DNA of 27,128 bases. Origin: CAZCDS01 sp964497585. GTDB taxonomy: Bacteria; Desulfobacterota; Desulfomonilia; Desulfomonilales; Desulfomonilaceae. Both the position numbers and the translations under genes were made by a program. Shown here one piece after another: positions 1 to 6,545 of the stretch. Location: positions 1 through 27,128 of the forward strand of contig CAZCDS010000083.1 of the NCBI GenBank assembly GCA_964497585.1. The letters run 5' to 3'. How positions within the stretch are numbered: position 1 is the first letter of the stretch; every line of letters starts with the position of its first letter. The notes beneath the pieces are model-generated. The model was not told the DNA's origin and did no database searches. It saw only the letters and a list, made by a program, of their open reading frames with translations.

Positions 1-172
1 CAGCACCGTTCACGAGGCAACCCATAATGGTACCCATCAGCACGCAACTTGGTATGACGCTTGCGTAGCGGCTTCCTACTCTCCCAGCGGCTCGGTTCTT
101 CAACTCTGAACATATCCTCTCCTGCATCTGATCTGCCGTGAAATCGGGATAATTACGTCGAACGGCGGTCAA
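1..172 (-). other. Possible partial open frame running off the left edge
   Basis: On the minus strand a frame stays open from a TAA at 188-190 to the window edge. It could begin at a TTG at 172 or an ATG at 127. The translation has a plausible composition, with a basic start, then a segment containing SRYASVIPSC followed by a hydrophobic stretch. I do not recognise a family and see no convincing ribosome binding site for either start. It may be a gene fragment or a chance frame. On the plus strand of the same stretch, 49-65 (GG at 51-52, GC at 63-64) weakly resembles a sigma-54 promoter, but it departs from consensus at several positions. Confidence 0.2.
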
Positions 173-245
173 GTATTTGGTATTACTTTAGATTCGGAGA
201 CCCATGATGGTTGATGGTGCATGAGTACCTTACTGGGGCGGTCTG

Positions 246-1088
246 ATGGCCAATGAGACAATCCTGGTTGCGGAGGACGATGTAGACATCCAGGAGCTTC
301 GGAGGCAGCACCTCTCCAAAGAGGGTTACCGAGTTCTTTGCGCCGACACTGGTGACGAGGCCCTGCTCAAGGTGGTTGAGGAATGGCCGAACCTGATCCT
401 CCTCGACCTCATGCTTCCCGGTATAGGCGGTCTGGATATATGTCGAGACCTCAAGTCGGACGCGCGAACAGCCAGAATACCCATTATCGTTGTCACGGCG
501 AAGGACGATGAGGTGGACATGGTAACCTGCTTGGAGGTCGGGGCGGACGAGTACCTTGTCAAAGCGTTCACCCCCACGGTGCTCCTGACGATAATCAGAG
601 CCGTGCTGAGGAGAGCGCGGCGATCCAACCCGGTCAAGAGAAACATCCTGCACGTCCGCGAGATCACGGTCGACCTCGATCGCCACGAAGTCGCGGTGGA
701 TGGTCGTGAGGTGAGGCTGACCGTATCTGACTTCAAGATCCTCCATCTCCTAGCCAAGAGGCCCGAATGGGTCTATTCCCGAGAGCAAATAATAGAATCG
801 CTCAGGGGTCCAAACTATCCTGAGACCGACCGATCGGTGGATGTTCAGATATCCGGTCTCCGCAAGAAGCTGGGAGAAGTGGGTCACTTCATCGAGACCG
901 TACGAGGCGCGGCCACAGGTTCAAGGAGTATTGCACCTATGGAAGCAGCAGCTCTCTGCTCGAAAGACTTGCAGGAGGAATCGGACAAAAAAATCCCCCA
1001 ACCTCGAGGTGAGGATGATTGGGGGAAGATATGGATAAGAGTTGAGTCGTCTCCATGGTCGCTGCAGGTTCACCCTAAAGGGGAGTAG
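246..1088 (+). CDS. OmpR/PhoB-family response regulator with a frameshifted C-terminus
   Basis: A two-component response regulator: N-terminal receiver (about residues 4-120) with acidic pair D11/D12, phospho-acceptor D54 in LLDLMLPG, T84 and K106, then a PhoB-type winged-helix DNA-binding domain (about 131-222). The residue after K106 is Ala where the family nearly always has Pro (KPF becomes KAF). The winged helix should end in a motif like ETVRGxGYRFKE. Here the frame reads ETVRGA and then unrelated sequence, whereas the +2 frame from about base 914 reads HRFKEY. One base therefore appears lost near 909-913. With it restored the protein would end at a TGA at 1010-1012, about 255 residues. 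No partner kinase is adjacent. The ATG at 246 has only a weak G-rich Shine-Dalgarno. Target genes are unknown. Confidence 0.8.
   Translation: MANETILVAEDDVDIQELRRQHLSKEGYRVLCADTGDEALLKVVEEWPNLILLDLMLPGIGGLDICRDLKSDARTARIPIIVVTAKDDEVDMVTCLEVGADEYLVKAFTPTVLLTIIRAVLRRARRSNPVKRNILHVREITVDLDRHEVAVDGREVRLTVSDFKILHLLAKRPEWVYSREQIIESLRGPNYPETDRSVDVQISGLRKKLGEVGHFIETVRGAATGSRSIAPMEAAALCSKDLQEESDKKIPQPRGEDDWGKIWIRVESSPWSLQVHPKGE
987..1026 (-). terminator. Rho-independent terminator reading leftward
   Basis: On the minus strand an 8-bp stem (TCCCCCAA with TTGGGGGA; plus-strand arms 994-1001 and 1019-1026) is followed by seven T (plus-strand A run 987-993). It would stop transcription arriving from the right, for example from the IS3 remnant. 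It overlaps the 3' end of the convergent response regulator gene. No T run follows on the plus strand. Confidence 0.55.
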
Positions 1089-1111
1089 ACCGTTGCCACG
1101 TTGGGTACGCC

Positions 1112-1207
1112 CTACGCCTCTTTCACCGCCCGCACTTCTCGCACCAGGACCTCTGCCTCGCGAAGCTTCCCGATGATCTGCTCAGCGCTGTATCGCTTGC
1201 GCGTCAT
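1112..1207 (-). pseudogene. IS3-family transposase OrfA, N-terminal fragment
   Basis: The minus-strand frame from ATG at 1207 gives 31 residues beginning MTRKRYSAEQIIGKLREAEV, the classic N-terminus of IS3-family OrfA (helix-turn-helix protein of the OrfAB transposase), then a TAG at 1112-1114. Intact OrfA proteins are about 90-100 residues and continue into a helix-turn-helix. Here the reading frame is lost after KEA, so this is a dead remnant. Confidence 0.7.
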
Positions 1208-1282
1208 CCTGACTTCCCTTGATGTCCAGATACTGCCTGACACAAACTCAGAACCTGGACTACTTTTCGGGGGTCAGGTCAG
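1112..1282 (-). mobile_element. IS3-family left end with truncated orfA
   Basis: Read on the minus strand, the segment begins with a terminal sequence TGACCTGACCCCCGAAAAG at 1282, followed by about 60 bases of leader and then an orfA start. The first 58 bases align at roughly 80% with the segment at 6343-6400, so this is a repeated IS end. Terminal TGACCTG followed by C-rich sequence is typical of several IS3-family elements. Only the left end and the head of orfA remain. No orfB or right end is visible nearby. Confidence 0.7.
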
Positions 1283-1297
1283 TAAATCATAATTTCG

Positions 1298-1336
1298 ATT
1301 AAGTTGATTGACTTACTTAATTGATCTTGGTAGTAC
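1298..1336 (+). promoter_or_regulatory. Putative promoter and Rrf2 operator
   Basis: A -35 candidate TTGACT (1308-1313) and a weak -10 candidate TAGTAC (1331-1336) are separated by 17 bases. The -35 sits inside an inverted repeat, ATTAAGT (1298-1304) and ACTTAAT (1315-1321). A dyad over the promoter suits autoregulation by the Rrf2 protein encoded just downstream. The IS3 end stops 15 bases to the left. Confidence 0.4.
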
Positions 1337-1372
1337 TATCGGCTGTGAATGCAAATCTGTGGGGCCACGACG

Positions 1373-1813
1373 ATGAGAATCTCAACTAAAGGCCGGTATG
1401 GGTTGAGAGTCATGATGGAACTGGCAACATGGTTCGGTCAGGGGCCTGTCTTCGTCGGAACCATCGCCACAAACCAGGACATCTCGGCTAACTACATTCG
1501 CATCTTGCTGGCAGCTCTCAAGGGCTCGGGCCTCGTCAGAGCGGTTCGGGGACCAACCGGAGGGTACGCATTGACATGTGATCCTGGCGAGATTACGGCC
1601 CTTGATGTCATTCGAGCACTCGAAGGCCACGGCTGGCCGGTCACATGCGTTGCCCAGGAGGAATGGTGCGGCAGATCCAAAACATGTGCTGCCCGAGATC
1701 TTTGGGGAGAACTCGGTGCGGCAATGGAAAAGGTTTTGTCCGATATCACCCTGAAAGAACTCGTAGCGAGGCAGCGTGCAAAGTCCGAAGACGCTGGGAT
1801 GTTCCATATCTAA
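1373..1813 (+). CDS. Rrf2-family regulator with IscR-like cysteines
   Basis: A 146-residue Rrf2-type transcription regulator. The start MRISTKGRYGLR at 1373 matches the family N-terminus better than the ATG at 1349. A winged helix-turn-helix fills about residues 1-65, followed by the signature VRGPTGGYAL. Three cysteines at 92, 99 and 105 (C-X6-C-X5-C) lie where IscR carries C92, C98 and C104, so it may bind an Fe-S cluster or sense thiols or persulfides. It is first in an apparent operon, 51 bases before the larE-like gene, with a dyad over its own promoter. The likely role is sulfur- or Fe-S-responsive control of the sulfur-transfer genes that follow. The specific signal cannot be read from sequence. 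Confidence 0.9.
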   Translation: MRISTKGRYGLRVMMELATWFGQGPVFVGTIATNQDISANYIRILLAALKGSGLVRAVRGPTGGYALTCDPGEITALDVIRALEGHGWPVTCVAQEEWCGRSKTCAARDLWGELGAAMEKVLSDITLKELVARQRAKSEDAGMFHI

Positions 1814-1864
1814 GTCAGAGACCAGCGATTTGCGCACGATTTGGGATAGCAAGGAGTTAAATTC

Positions 1865-2695
1865 GTGGACGATTCATATGACCGACTCAAAGATCTGCTG
1901 CACCAAATGGGTGGGGCAGTGGTGGCCTTCTCGGGAGGCGTGGACAGCACCTTGCTTCTCGCAGCAGCCCAGGAGGCGCTCGGCCACAGGGCACTTGCCG
2001 TGACTGCTCTTTCTCCGATCTACCCCGAGGCAGAGTTGTCCAGGGCCAGAGAATTGGCCAATGGCATGGCCGCCCGTCATATGGTCATCAAGACAGGCGA
2101 ATTTGAGCACGCCGCTTATCGGGCTAATCCGCCAAACCGGTGTTATTTCTGTAAGAAGGATCTTTTCGAAAGGCTGAAAGAAATCGCGTCACAGGAGGGG
2201 TTGCCTTTCGTGATCGACGGTTCCAACGCGGATGATCTGGGAGATTTCCGGCCAGGCCGAGACGCCGCAAAAGAATTCGGTGTCCGGTCGCCATTTGTTG
2301 AACTGGGGGTTGGCAAAGCGGAAATTCGTCGCATAGCGAAAGAACTTGATCTGCCTAACTGGAATCAACCCTCCCAGGCTTGCCTGGCATCCCGAATTCC
2401 GTATGGGGAGGAGATTACGCTCGCTAAACTCGATCGCATCACGCGTGCCGAAAACCTGCTACGCGCTCTCGGCTTGCTCCAAGTGCGTGTGCGCGATCAC
2501 GAGGGCCTCGCGCGGATTGAGATCTCTTCGGACGAACTCGATCGGGCCCTTCTGCCGAACACCAGGAAGCAGATCCTCGATAGATGCAAAGCGGCCGGCT
2601 ATACCTACGTATGCGTTGATTTGGCAGGTTATCGTTCCGGAGCTATGAACGAAGCGCTGACTCATCAGGAAGCCGGAGGAGGCAGCTCATCTTGA
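1865..2695 (+). CDS. larE: ATP-dependent sacrificial sulfur transferase, LarE family
   Basis: A 276-residue PP-loop ATPase of the LarE family. Known LarE activates the nickel-pincer nucleotide precursor carboxylate with ATP and gives up its own cysteine sulfur. Visible here are the PP-loop SGGVDST (23-29), a Cys pair in NRCYFCKKDLF (C93, C96), and PSQACLASRIPYG with C173, which matches the sulfur-donating cysteine (C176 in the Lactobacillus enzyme). The start is GTG at 1865 with AAGGAG eight bases upstream. No larB or larC lies in the window, so the substrate may not be the Ni-pincer nucleotide. Many LarE-like proteins in anaerobes sit in other thiolation contexts. It overlaps the next gene by four bases and probably shares its transcript with the upstream Rrf2 gene. 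Confidence 0.85.
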   Translation: MDDSYDRLKDLLHQMGGAVVAFSGGVDSTLLLAAAQEALGHRALAVTALSPIYPEAELSRARELANGMAARHMVIKTGEFEHAAYRANPPNRCYFCKKDLFERLKEIASQEGLPFVIDGSNADDLGDFRPGRDAAKEFGVRSPFVELGVGKAEIRRIAKELDLPNWNQPSQACLASRIPYGEEITLAKLDRITRAENLLRALGLLQVRVRDHEGLARIEISSDELDRALLPNTRKQILDRCKAAGYTYVCVDLAGYRSGAMNEALTHQEAGGGSSS

Positions 2696-3732
2696 ACACC
2701 GAACATTTGCCAGTTGTTTCGCCTGCTGAGGCCAAGCCGAAGGCCGTAGCCCTTCTATCCGGAGGACTGGACAGCACCCTTGCGATAGGACTGATGCTGG
2801 AACAAGGAATCGAGATCTTGGCCGTGAACTTCGTGAGCCCCTTCTGCACGTGCAGTCCGCGGCATGAAGGGAGCTGCCACAGGGCTACGCAAGTAGCGTC
2901 CTCGCTTGGAATAGAGATTCGGGTGTTCAGCAAGGGAAAGGACTACATGCGCATTGTAGAACACCCGCGTTTCGGCCGCGGCCGCGGCCTGAATCCCTGT
3001 ATTGATTGCCGTATCTATGTGCTGCGAAAAGCTGGACAGATCATGGATGAAACAGACGCGTCCTTCGTCGTAACAGGAGAGGTCTTGGGTCAACGCCCAA
3101 TGTCCCAGCACCGAGCGGCGCTCGAACTTATTGAGCGGGAAAGCGGCCTTAAGGGCAAACTATTAAGGCCTCTCAGCGCGCATTTGCTGGAACCTACCGA
3201 ACCGGAACGATCCGGCCTGGTTGATCGAAGCAAGCTCTTGGCGATTCACGGGCGTTCGAGGAGAGCCCAATTGTCCCTGGCCCAGGCGCAAGGAGTCGAA
3301 GTCTTTGGTTGCCCTGCCGGCGGTTGTCTGCTCACCGACCCCCTGGTTGCACGGCGAATGAACGACCTCTTCCTCAAATGTCGCGACTGGAATATGCAGG
3401 ATGCCAGATTGACAACCCTTGGCCGACATTTTCGACTTGACGACAAGTTGAAAGCTATTGTGGGTCGCAACGAAACTGAGAACATGCGGCTGCTGCAGCT
3501 CAGCGGTTTCGGCCCACGGTTAGAATTGTCCGATCATCCAGGTCCGCTCGTGCTGTTGAGAGGCGATTTTGAGGAAAGCCACCGCGCTGACCTGGGAAAA
3601 TTGCTGCGATACTTCTCCAAAAAGGTCAAGGAGGAAGCCGTCGGAGTCAAACTTCAGCGAGACGGAGAGAGTCAAGAATGGTTGGCCGACGAGGTTGCCA
3701 CGGAAAAGGAGATAAACTCCTGGCTAATCTGA
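2692..3732 (+). CDS. MnmA/ThiI-like PP-loop ATPase, possible thiolation enzyme
   Basis: A 346-residue protein with an N-terminal PP-loop (SGGLDST, 23-29) of the adenine-nucleotide alpha-hydrolase fold. Cysteine-rich signatures follow: FCTCS near residue 61, NPCIDCR near 102, and GCPAGGCLLTD near 205. NPCxxC resembles the NPCxxCN segment of the tRNA 2-thiouridylase MnmA. The C-terminal third resembles the small NFACT-R/DUF814 domain often fused to such proteins in anaerobes; that assignment is tentative. It starts with TTG at 2692, overlapping the larE stop, with AGGAGG nine bases upstream, so the two genes are translationally coupled. By family it should adenylate a nucleoside or cofactor oxygen before sulfur insertion. 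The substrate is unknown. Confidence 0.75.
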   Translation: MNTEHLPVVSPAEAKPKAVALLSGGLDSTLAIGLMLEQGIEILAVNFVSPFCTCSPRHEGSCHRATQVASSLGIEIRVFSKGKDYMRIVEHPRFGRGRGLNPCIDCRIYVLRKAGQIMDETDASFVVTGEVLGQRPMSQHRAALELIERESGLKGKLLRPLSAHLLEPTEPERSGLVDRSKLLAIHGRSRRAQLSLAQAQGVEVFGCPAGGCLLTDPLVARRMNDLFLKCRDWNMQDARLTTLGRHFRLDDKLKAIVGRNETENMRLLQLSGFGPRLELSDHPGPLVLLRGDFEESHRADLGKLLRYFSKKVKEEAVGVKLQRDGESQEWLADEVATEKEINSWLI

Positions 3733-3807
3733 GTTGGTGCAAGACTTGTAAGAGTAGTCGGCTGCAACAGAGGTCCCGACAGGGCGACCGATGAGCGATG
3801 AAGAAGA

Positions 3808-4140
3808 ATGAATCGAATTCATCTCGACCATAACGAGACTACAAGGCCGGACCTGGCCGTACGGGAAGAGATGCTCTCGTGCCTGCACAATAACTTCGGC
3901 AATCCTTCCAGCGTGCATTCATTCGGCCAGGAGGCGAGACGGATAGTGGATGAAGCCCGTAAAAGCATCTCCAGGCTAACCGGCGAGTCCGCGGTGCTTT
4001 GCGTGGCGGCATTGCAGGTAAGCGAAGCGTTCAAGATCGTAGTGGAAGCGAACCGTTCCGGGCATTTCTTGCAGATCTTAGATGTATGGTCAGGTTCATT
4101 CACGTCCAGACGAGTGGAAAAAGAGGATGATTGCCCCTGA
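3808..4140 (+). pseudogene. Chimeric frame: NifS-type desulfurase N-terminus joined to HesA/MoeB-type middle
   Basis: Residues 1 to about 64 match the start of class V cysteine desulfurases (IHLDHNETT, NNFGNPSSVHSFGQEAR, KSISRLTGE). The PLP lysine, substrate-binding residues and catalytic cysteine are all missing. From about residue 68 the sequence switches in frame to the central part of HesA/MoeB/ThiF E1-like enzymes: VAALQVSEAFKI, then ILDVWSGSF and EDDCP. The frame stops at a TGA (4138-4140) exactly where the family has the x of CPxCG, and reads on without another stop to 4431. A large deletion between two adjacent genes, or an assembly join, is the simplest explanation. An intact version would be a desulfurase and an E1-like partner feeding the PP-loop enzymes upstream. 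Confidence 0.75.
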
Positions 4141-4188
4141 TGCGGAAAACGAGATTTCGAATACCTCGAGGCCGAGAAGGGCTCGAGG
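4138..4188 (+). promoter_or_regulatory. Candidate bacterial SECIS hairpin after in-frame UGA
   Basis: Downstream of the in-frame UGA (4138-4140) lies a perfect 7-bp stem, CCTCGAG (4164-4170) with CTCGAGG (4182-4188), closing an 11-base loop that begins with G. From the UGA to the loop is 30 bases. These values fall within the usual bSECIS limits: loop 3-14 bases, a G in its first two positions, stem 4-16 bp, UGA-to-loop 16-37 bases. A hairpin by chance in a GC-rich frame is possible. The gene carrying it looks damaged, so function is uncertain. Confidence 0.3.
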
Positions 4189-4431
4189 ACCAGAGTGCTT
4201 TGCAGCCGAAATGCTGTTCAGGTTTCACCGGTCCAAGCGATGGCAGTTTCCTTTGAACACCTTGGTGAGAAATTAAGGCCATTCGGACCGGTTTCTGTCA
4301 ATGGGTTGGCGCTGGAATGCGAGATCGAAGACTACCGAATGGTCATTCTTCCCGATGGACGCGTCATGGTCATGGGGACCACGGATGCGTCAACGGCCAA
4401 GATCCTCGTGGCCAGATACAAGGGAAGCTGA
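4141..4431 (+). pseudogene. HesA/MoeB/ThiF-type E1-like enzyme, C-terminal part
   Basis: This continues the same reading frame past the UGA: CGKRDFEYLEA, then VLCSRNAVQVSP, FEHLGEKLRPFGPVSVN and finally DYRMVILPDGRVMVMGTTD with ARYKG. It is the well-conserved C-terminus of ThiF/HesA/MoeB adenylyltransferases, which adenylate the C-terminal glycine of small sulfur-carrier proteins. The ATP-binding Rossmann half and catalytic region are absent from the window. An internal ATG at 4195 could start a shorter frame, but it lies mid-domain and has no ribosome site. The lack of further stops and good motif conservation suggest recent damage or translation through the UGA. Confidence 0.7.
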
Positions 4432-4528
4432 CTGCTGTCGAATTGCGCAGTCAAGGGGCCTATTCGTGAAAGACCACGACGGGTCTCAGGAGGTAACGGA
4501 ATGGACACAATGCGATCTGAAAAAAGTC

Positions 4529-4577
4529 TTGACAACACGGTGGTCGTGGTGTTAATGTCCACTAAGTAGATAGACAT
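4529..4577 (+). promoter_or_regulatory. Sigma-70 promoter with overlapping dyad before second Rrf2 gene
   Basis: TTGACA (4529-4534) is 18 bases from TAATGT (4553-4558), or 17 from TTAATG. An inverted repeat ATGTC (4555-4559) and GACAT (4573-4577) covers the -10 and likely start site, a layout suited to repression by the Rrf2 protein encoded from 4599. Confidence 0.6.
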
Positions 4578-4598
4578 AGTAGAATATGGTGTTCTCGT

Positions 4599-5048
4599 AT
4601 GCCCATGTCTCAAAAATGTCAGTACGCTGTGCGCTCCGTCTTTCAACTGGCAAAACGGCAGGGCACAGGAGCCACCAAGATCAGTGAAATCGCGAAGGCT
4701 CAGGCCATTCCCATAAGATTCCTGGAGAATATCCTGAACCAGCTGAAGGGTGGCGGCTTTGTCGAGTCCGTTCGCGGCAAAAAAGGTGGCTACCTGTTAG
4801 TACGTTCGCCCAAAGAATTGACTGTCGGCGATATTGTTCGGTTCGTGGAAGGCCCGCTCTCCCCGGTGGAATGCACCGCAAGTGGCAAGAAGGGTGCATG
4901 TCCCATGTATGGCCGCTGCGTGTTTCTATCCCTCTGGAAACGTGCCCAAGACGCACTGGAATCGGTATACGAAGGAACGACCTTCCATGATCTCGTGGTC
5001 CAGGAAGCTAACGAACGGCAGAAGTGTGCCTTGGACTTCTGCATTTGA
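4599..5048 (+). CDS. Second Rrf2-family regulator with three cysteines
   Basis: A 149-residue Rrf2 protein (or 147 from the ATG at 4605, MSQKCQYAVRSVFQLAK). The N-terminal winged helix is followed by the signature VRGKKGGYLL. Cysteines at 92, 101 and 107 give C-X8-C-X5-C (counted from 4599), a longer first gap than in IscR or in the Rrf2 protein at 1373. This suggests a cluster- or thiol-sensing site. There is no clear Shine-Dalgarno. Its own promoter carries a dyad, so autoregulation is likely. It sits between the sulfur-transfer remnant and the radical SAM gene and could control either. Two Rrf2 genes within 3 kb imply separate signals or a recruited second module. Confidence 0.9.
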   Translation: MPMSQKCQYAVRSVFQLAKRQGTGATKISEIAKAQAIPIRFLENILNQLKGGGFVESVRGKKGGYLLVRSPKELTVGDIVRFVEGPLSPVECTASGKKGACPMYGRCVFLSLWKRAQDALESVYEGTTFHDLVVQEANERQKCALDFCI

Positions 5049-5273
5049 CCCCTCGGAAGCGTCACTGACCGCGGCTTGGGCATGAGCGTTCGATCCAGTG
5101 CCTTGATATCGGCTCCGCGGAAGACGGAGGCACTCGTGCAACAAGCAGGTCGGAAGTAGCAATAGTTGGTTATCTCGACTATGTTTATCGGGTTATTCAA
5201 TGAGAGCCTCGGATGATCCCTGGGAACCGGCCCCGTACGAATGCCTCCCCGTGACGCTTTGCAAGGAGATATG

Positions 5274-6293
5274 ATGAACAATCCGGTGAGCAGGCCTGAG
5301 ACCGTCGCAGGACTCAAACTGATTCCGCTGGCGGCAAGGCTGGCCGGCCATTCGTTCAGTATCATGCTTGATAAGCGGAATCGGCGTGTACGCCGCGAAA
5401 AGGGCGTGAACCCTGCCGACGCCCTCTTCAACTTTCTGAAGCTCTCCGTACTGAAACACGGTCTCTTGAAGTACCGCCACGCGGTGAGGTTCGGCGAATT
5501 TGTCGTCCTTGATAGCACCATTCCCCCATATCCTTCACCGGCCTTCGACAAGAGGATTGCCAACTATATCAACACACTCGATATGAGACGGCCTCCCTCA
5601 GGAATAGCGTCGGTCTCAACGACAAACGCTTGTCCGTACTCATGTGCATTCTGCTCGACCGATGCTCGGAGAGCAACCGACACGGATCTGGATGAGGAAC
5701 TCCTCAAGAAGACCATTCGCCAAATCGAATCCCTGGGTGTGGCCTCGATCATCTTGCACGGGGGCGAGCCCCTGTACCGATACGACCGCTTTCTGAGGCT
5801 GGTCAAAGAGGTCGATCCCGATACTTGTCTCTGGATGTTTACGACCGGTTATGGTGCTACGCTGGAGCGAGCCCGTGAACTCAAGGACAACCGGTTGTTT
5901 GGAGTGTGGGTCAGTTTGGATCACTACCAGCCTGAGGTTCACAACCAGATGACAGGTCACCCGGAAGCCTTCCAAAACGCATGTCGGGCCGTGCGATGTT
6001 TCAGGGAGGTGGGTGTTTATACATGCCTCTCGCTCGTGCCGCCCAAGGAGTTCGAAAAGTTCGAAGAATTCCGGAGGTACTACGATATGGCAAAGAGACT
6101 CGGTGTTGCCGAAATCGGGGTCATGGAAACCAAGCCTTGTGGCCGTGAAGTGTGCCGCGGAGTCAAGTCTTATGGTGCTGCGCTGTCTCAATGGCAGAGA
6201 GAACTGCATCGCAATGGAAAGTTTAGGGATCATCCGCCACTTAGCGGATTATCTACATGGCTCGAACAGGACACGGCATTTGGTTGCAGGTGA
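5274..6293 (+). pseudogene. Radical SAM protein, truncated in its SPASM-like C-terminal region
   Basis: The core carries the radical SAM motif CPYSCAFC (C120-X3-C124-X2-C127), the glycine motif ILHGGEPL and later TTGYG and VSLDHY segments typical of the TIM barrel. Start ATG 5274 follows AAGGAG by five bases. The reading stops at TGA 6291-6293 directly after AFGCR, where relatives continue with an AG dipeptide and an extra Fe-S (SPASM/twitch-like) region. The frame beyond the TGA still reads RFEYLFVTSTGEVQPC, clearly homologous, until the IS3 end at 6343 interrupts it. The gene is therefore a double-hit remnant of about 339 residues. Its substrate is unknown. It may have belonged to the neighbouring sulfur or cofactor cluster, or be an independent insertion. 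Confidence 0.8.
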
Positions 6294-6318
6294 CGTTTCG
6301 AATATCTTTTCGTCACCT
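6288..6318 (+). repeat. Perfect 8-bp inverted repeat at the radical SAM stop codon
   Basis: AGGTGACG (6288-6295), which contains the TGA, is the exact reverse complement of CGTCACCT (6311-6318), with 15 bases between. The loop is only two bases past the UGA, so the geometry does not fit a SECIS. It could reflect a template-switch mutation that copied the distal arm into the proximal one. Confidence 0.45.
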
Positions 6319-6342
6319 CGACAGGAGAAGTCCAGCCATGCG

Positions 6343-6400
6343 TGACCTGCCCACCCAAAAAGTGGTCCAGATTCTGAGTTAGTGTGTGGCAGTATCTGAA
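6343..6400 (+). mobile_element. Second IS3-family left end, inverted relative to the first
   Basis: The segment starts TGACCTGCCCACCCAAAAAG and runs about 58 bases, aligning with the minus-strand end at 1282 (shared GTCCAG, TTCTGAGTT and GGCAGTATCTG). Homology stops near 6400, and no orfA head follows. The IS end interrupts the radical SAM frame right after a conserved QPC motif. The outer tips of the two IS ends face each other across 1283-6342. Confidence 0.65.
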
Positions 6401-6545
6401 GCTTATTGGGAGGGCGTTCCAGGATCAGGTGTACGTGGAAAGTGGCGCCATAAAACGCACGATATATCGGGATGCTATCCACCTGTGGGAGACAAGGGCG
6501 GGACTTAGAGCTACCTATGGCAAGACAGCGCCCCTAAGCTCTTGA
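6378..6545 (+). other. Unassigned open frame, likely gene-tail remnant
   Basis: A frame opens after a TGA at 6375-6377 and runs to a TGA at 6543-6545, giving about 55 codons with a natural-looking end (IHLWETRAGLRATYGKTAPL). There is no start codon with a ribosome site. It could be the C-terminus of a gene cut by the IS remnant. I do not recognise the family. Confidence 0.2.

Noticed and set aside
49..65. Sigma-54 promoter upstream of the response regulator
   Set aside because: GG-N10-GC spacing is present, but several consensus bases differ and it lies almost 200 bases from the start codon; mentioned only as weak.
3808..4431. Global reassignment of UGA to a sense codon
   Set aside because: Several intact genes in the window (for example larE and both plus-strand PAS proteins ending in TGA) terminate at UGA at the expected family length.
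6288..6318. Inverted repeat at the radical SAM UGA as a SECIS element
   Set aside because: The UGA is inside the stem and the loop starts two bases later, outside the usual 16-37 base spacing.
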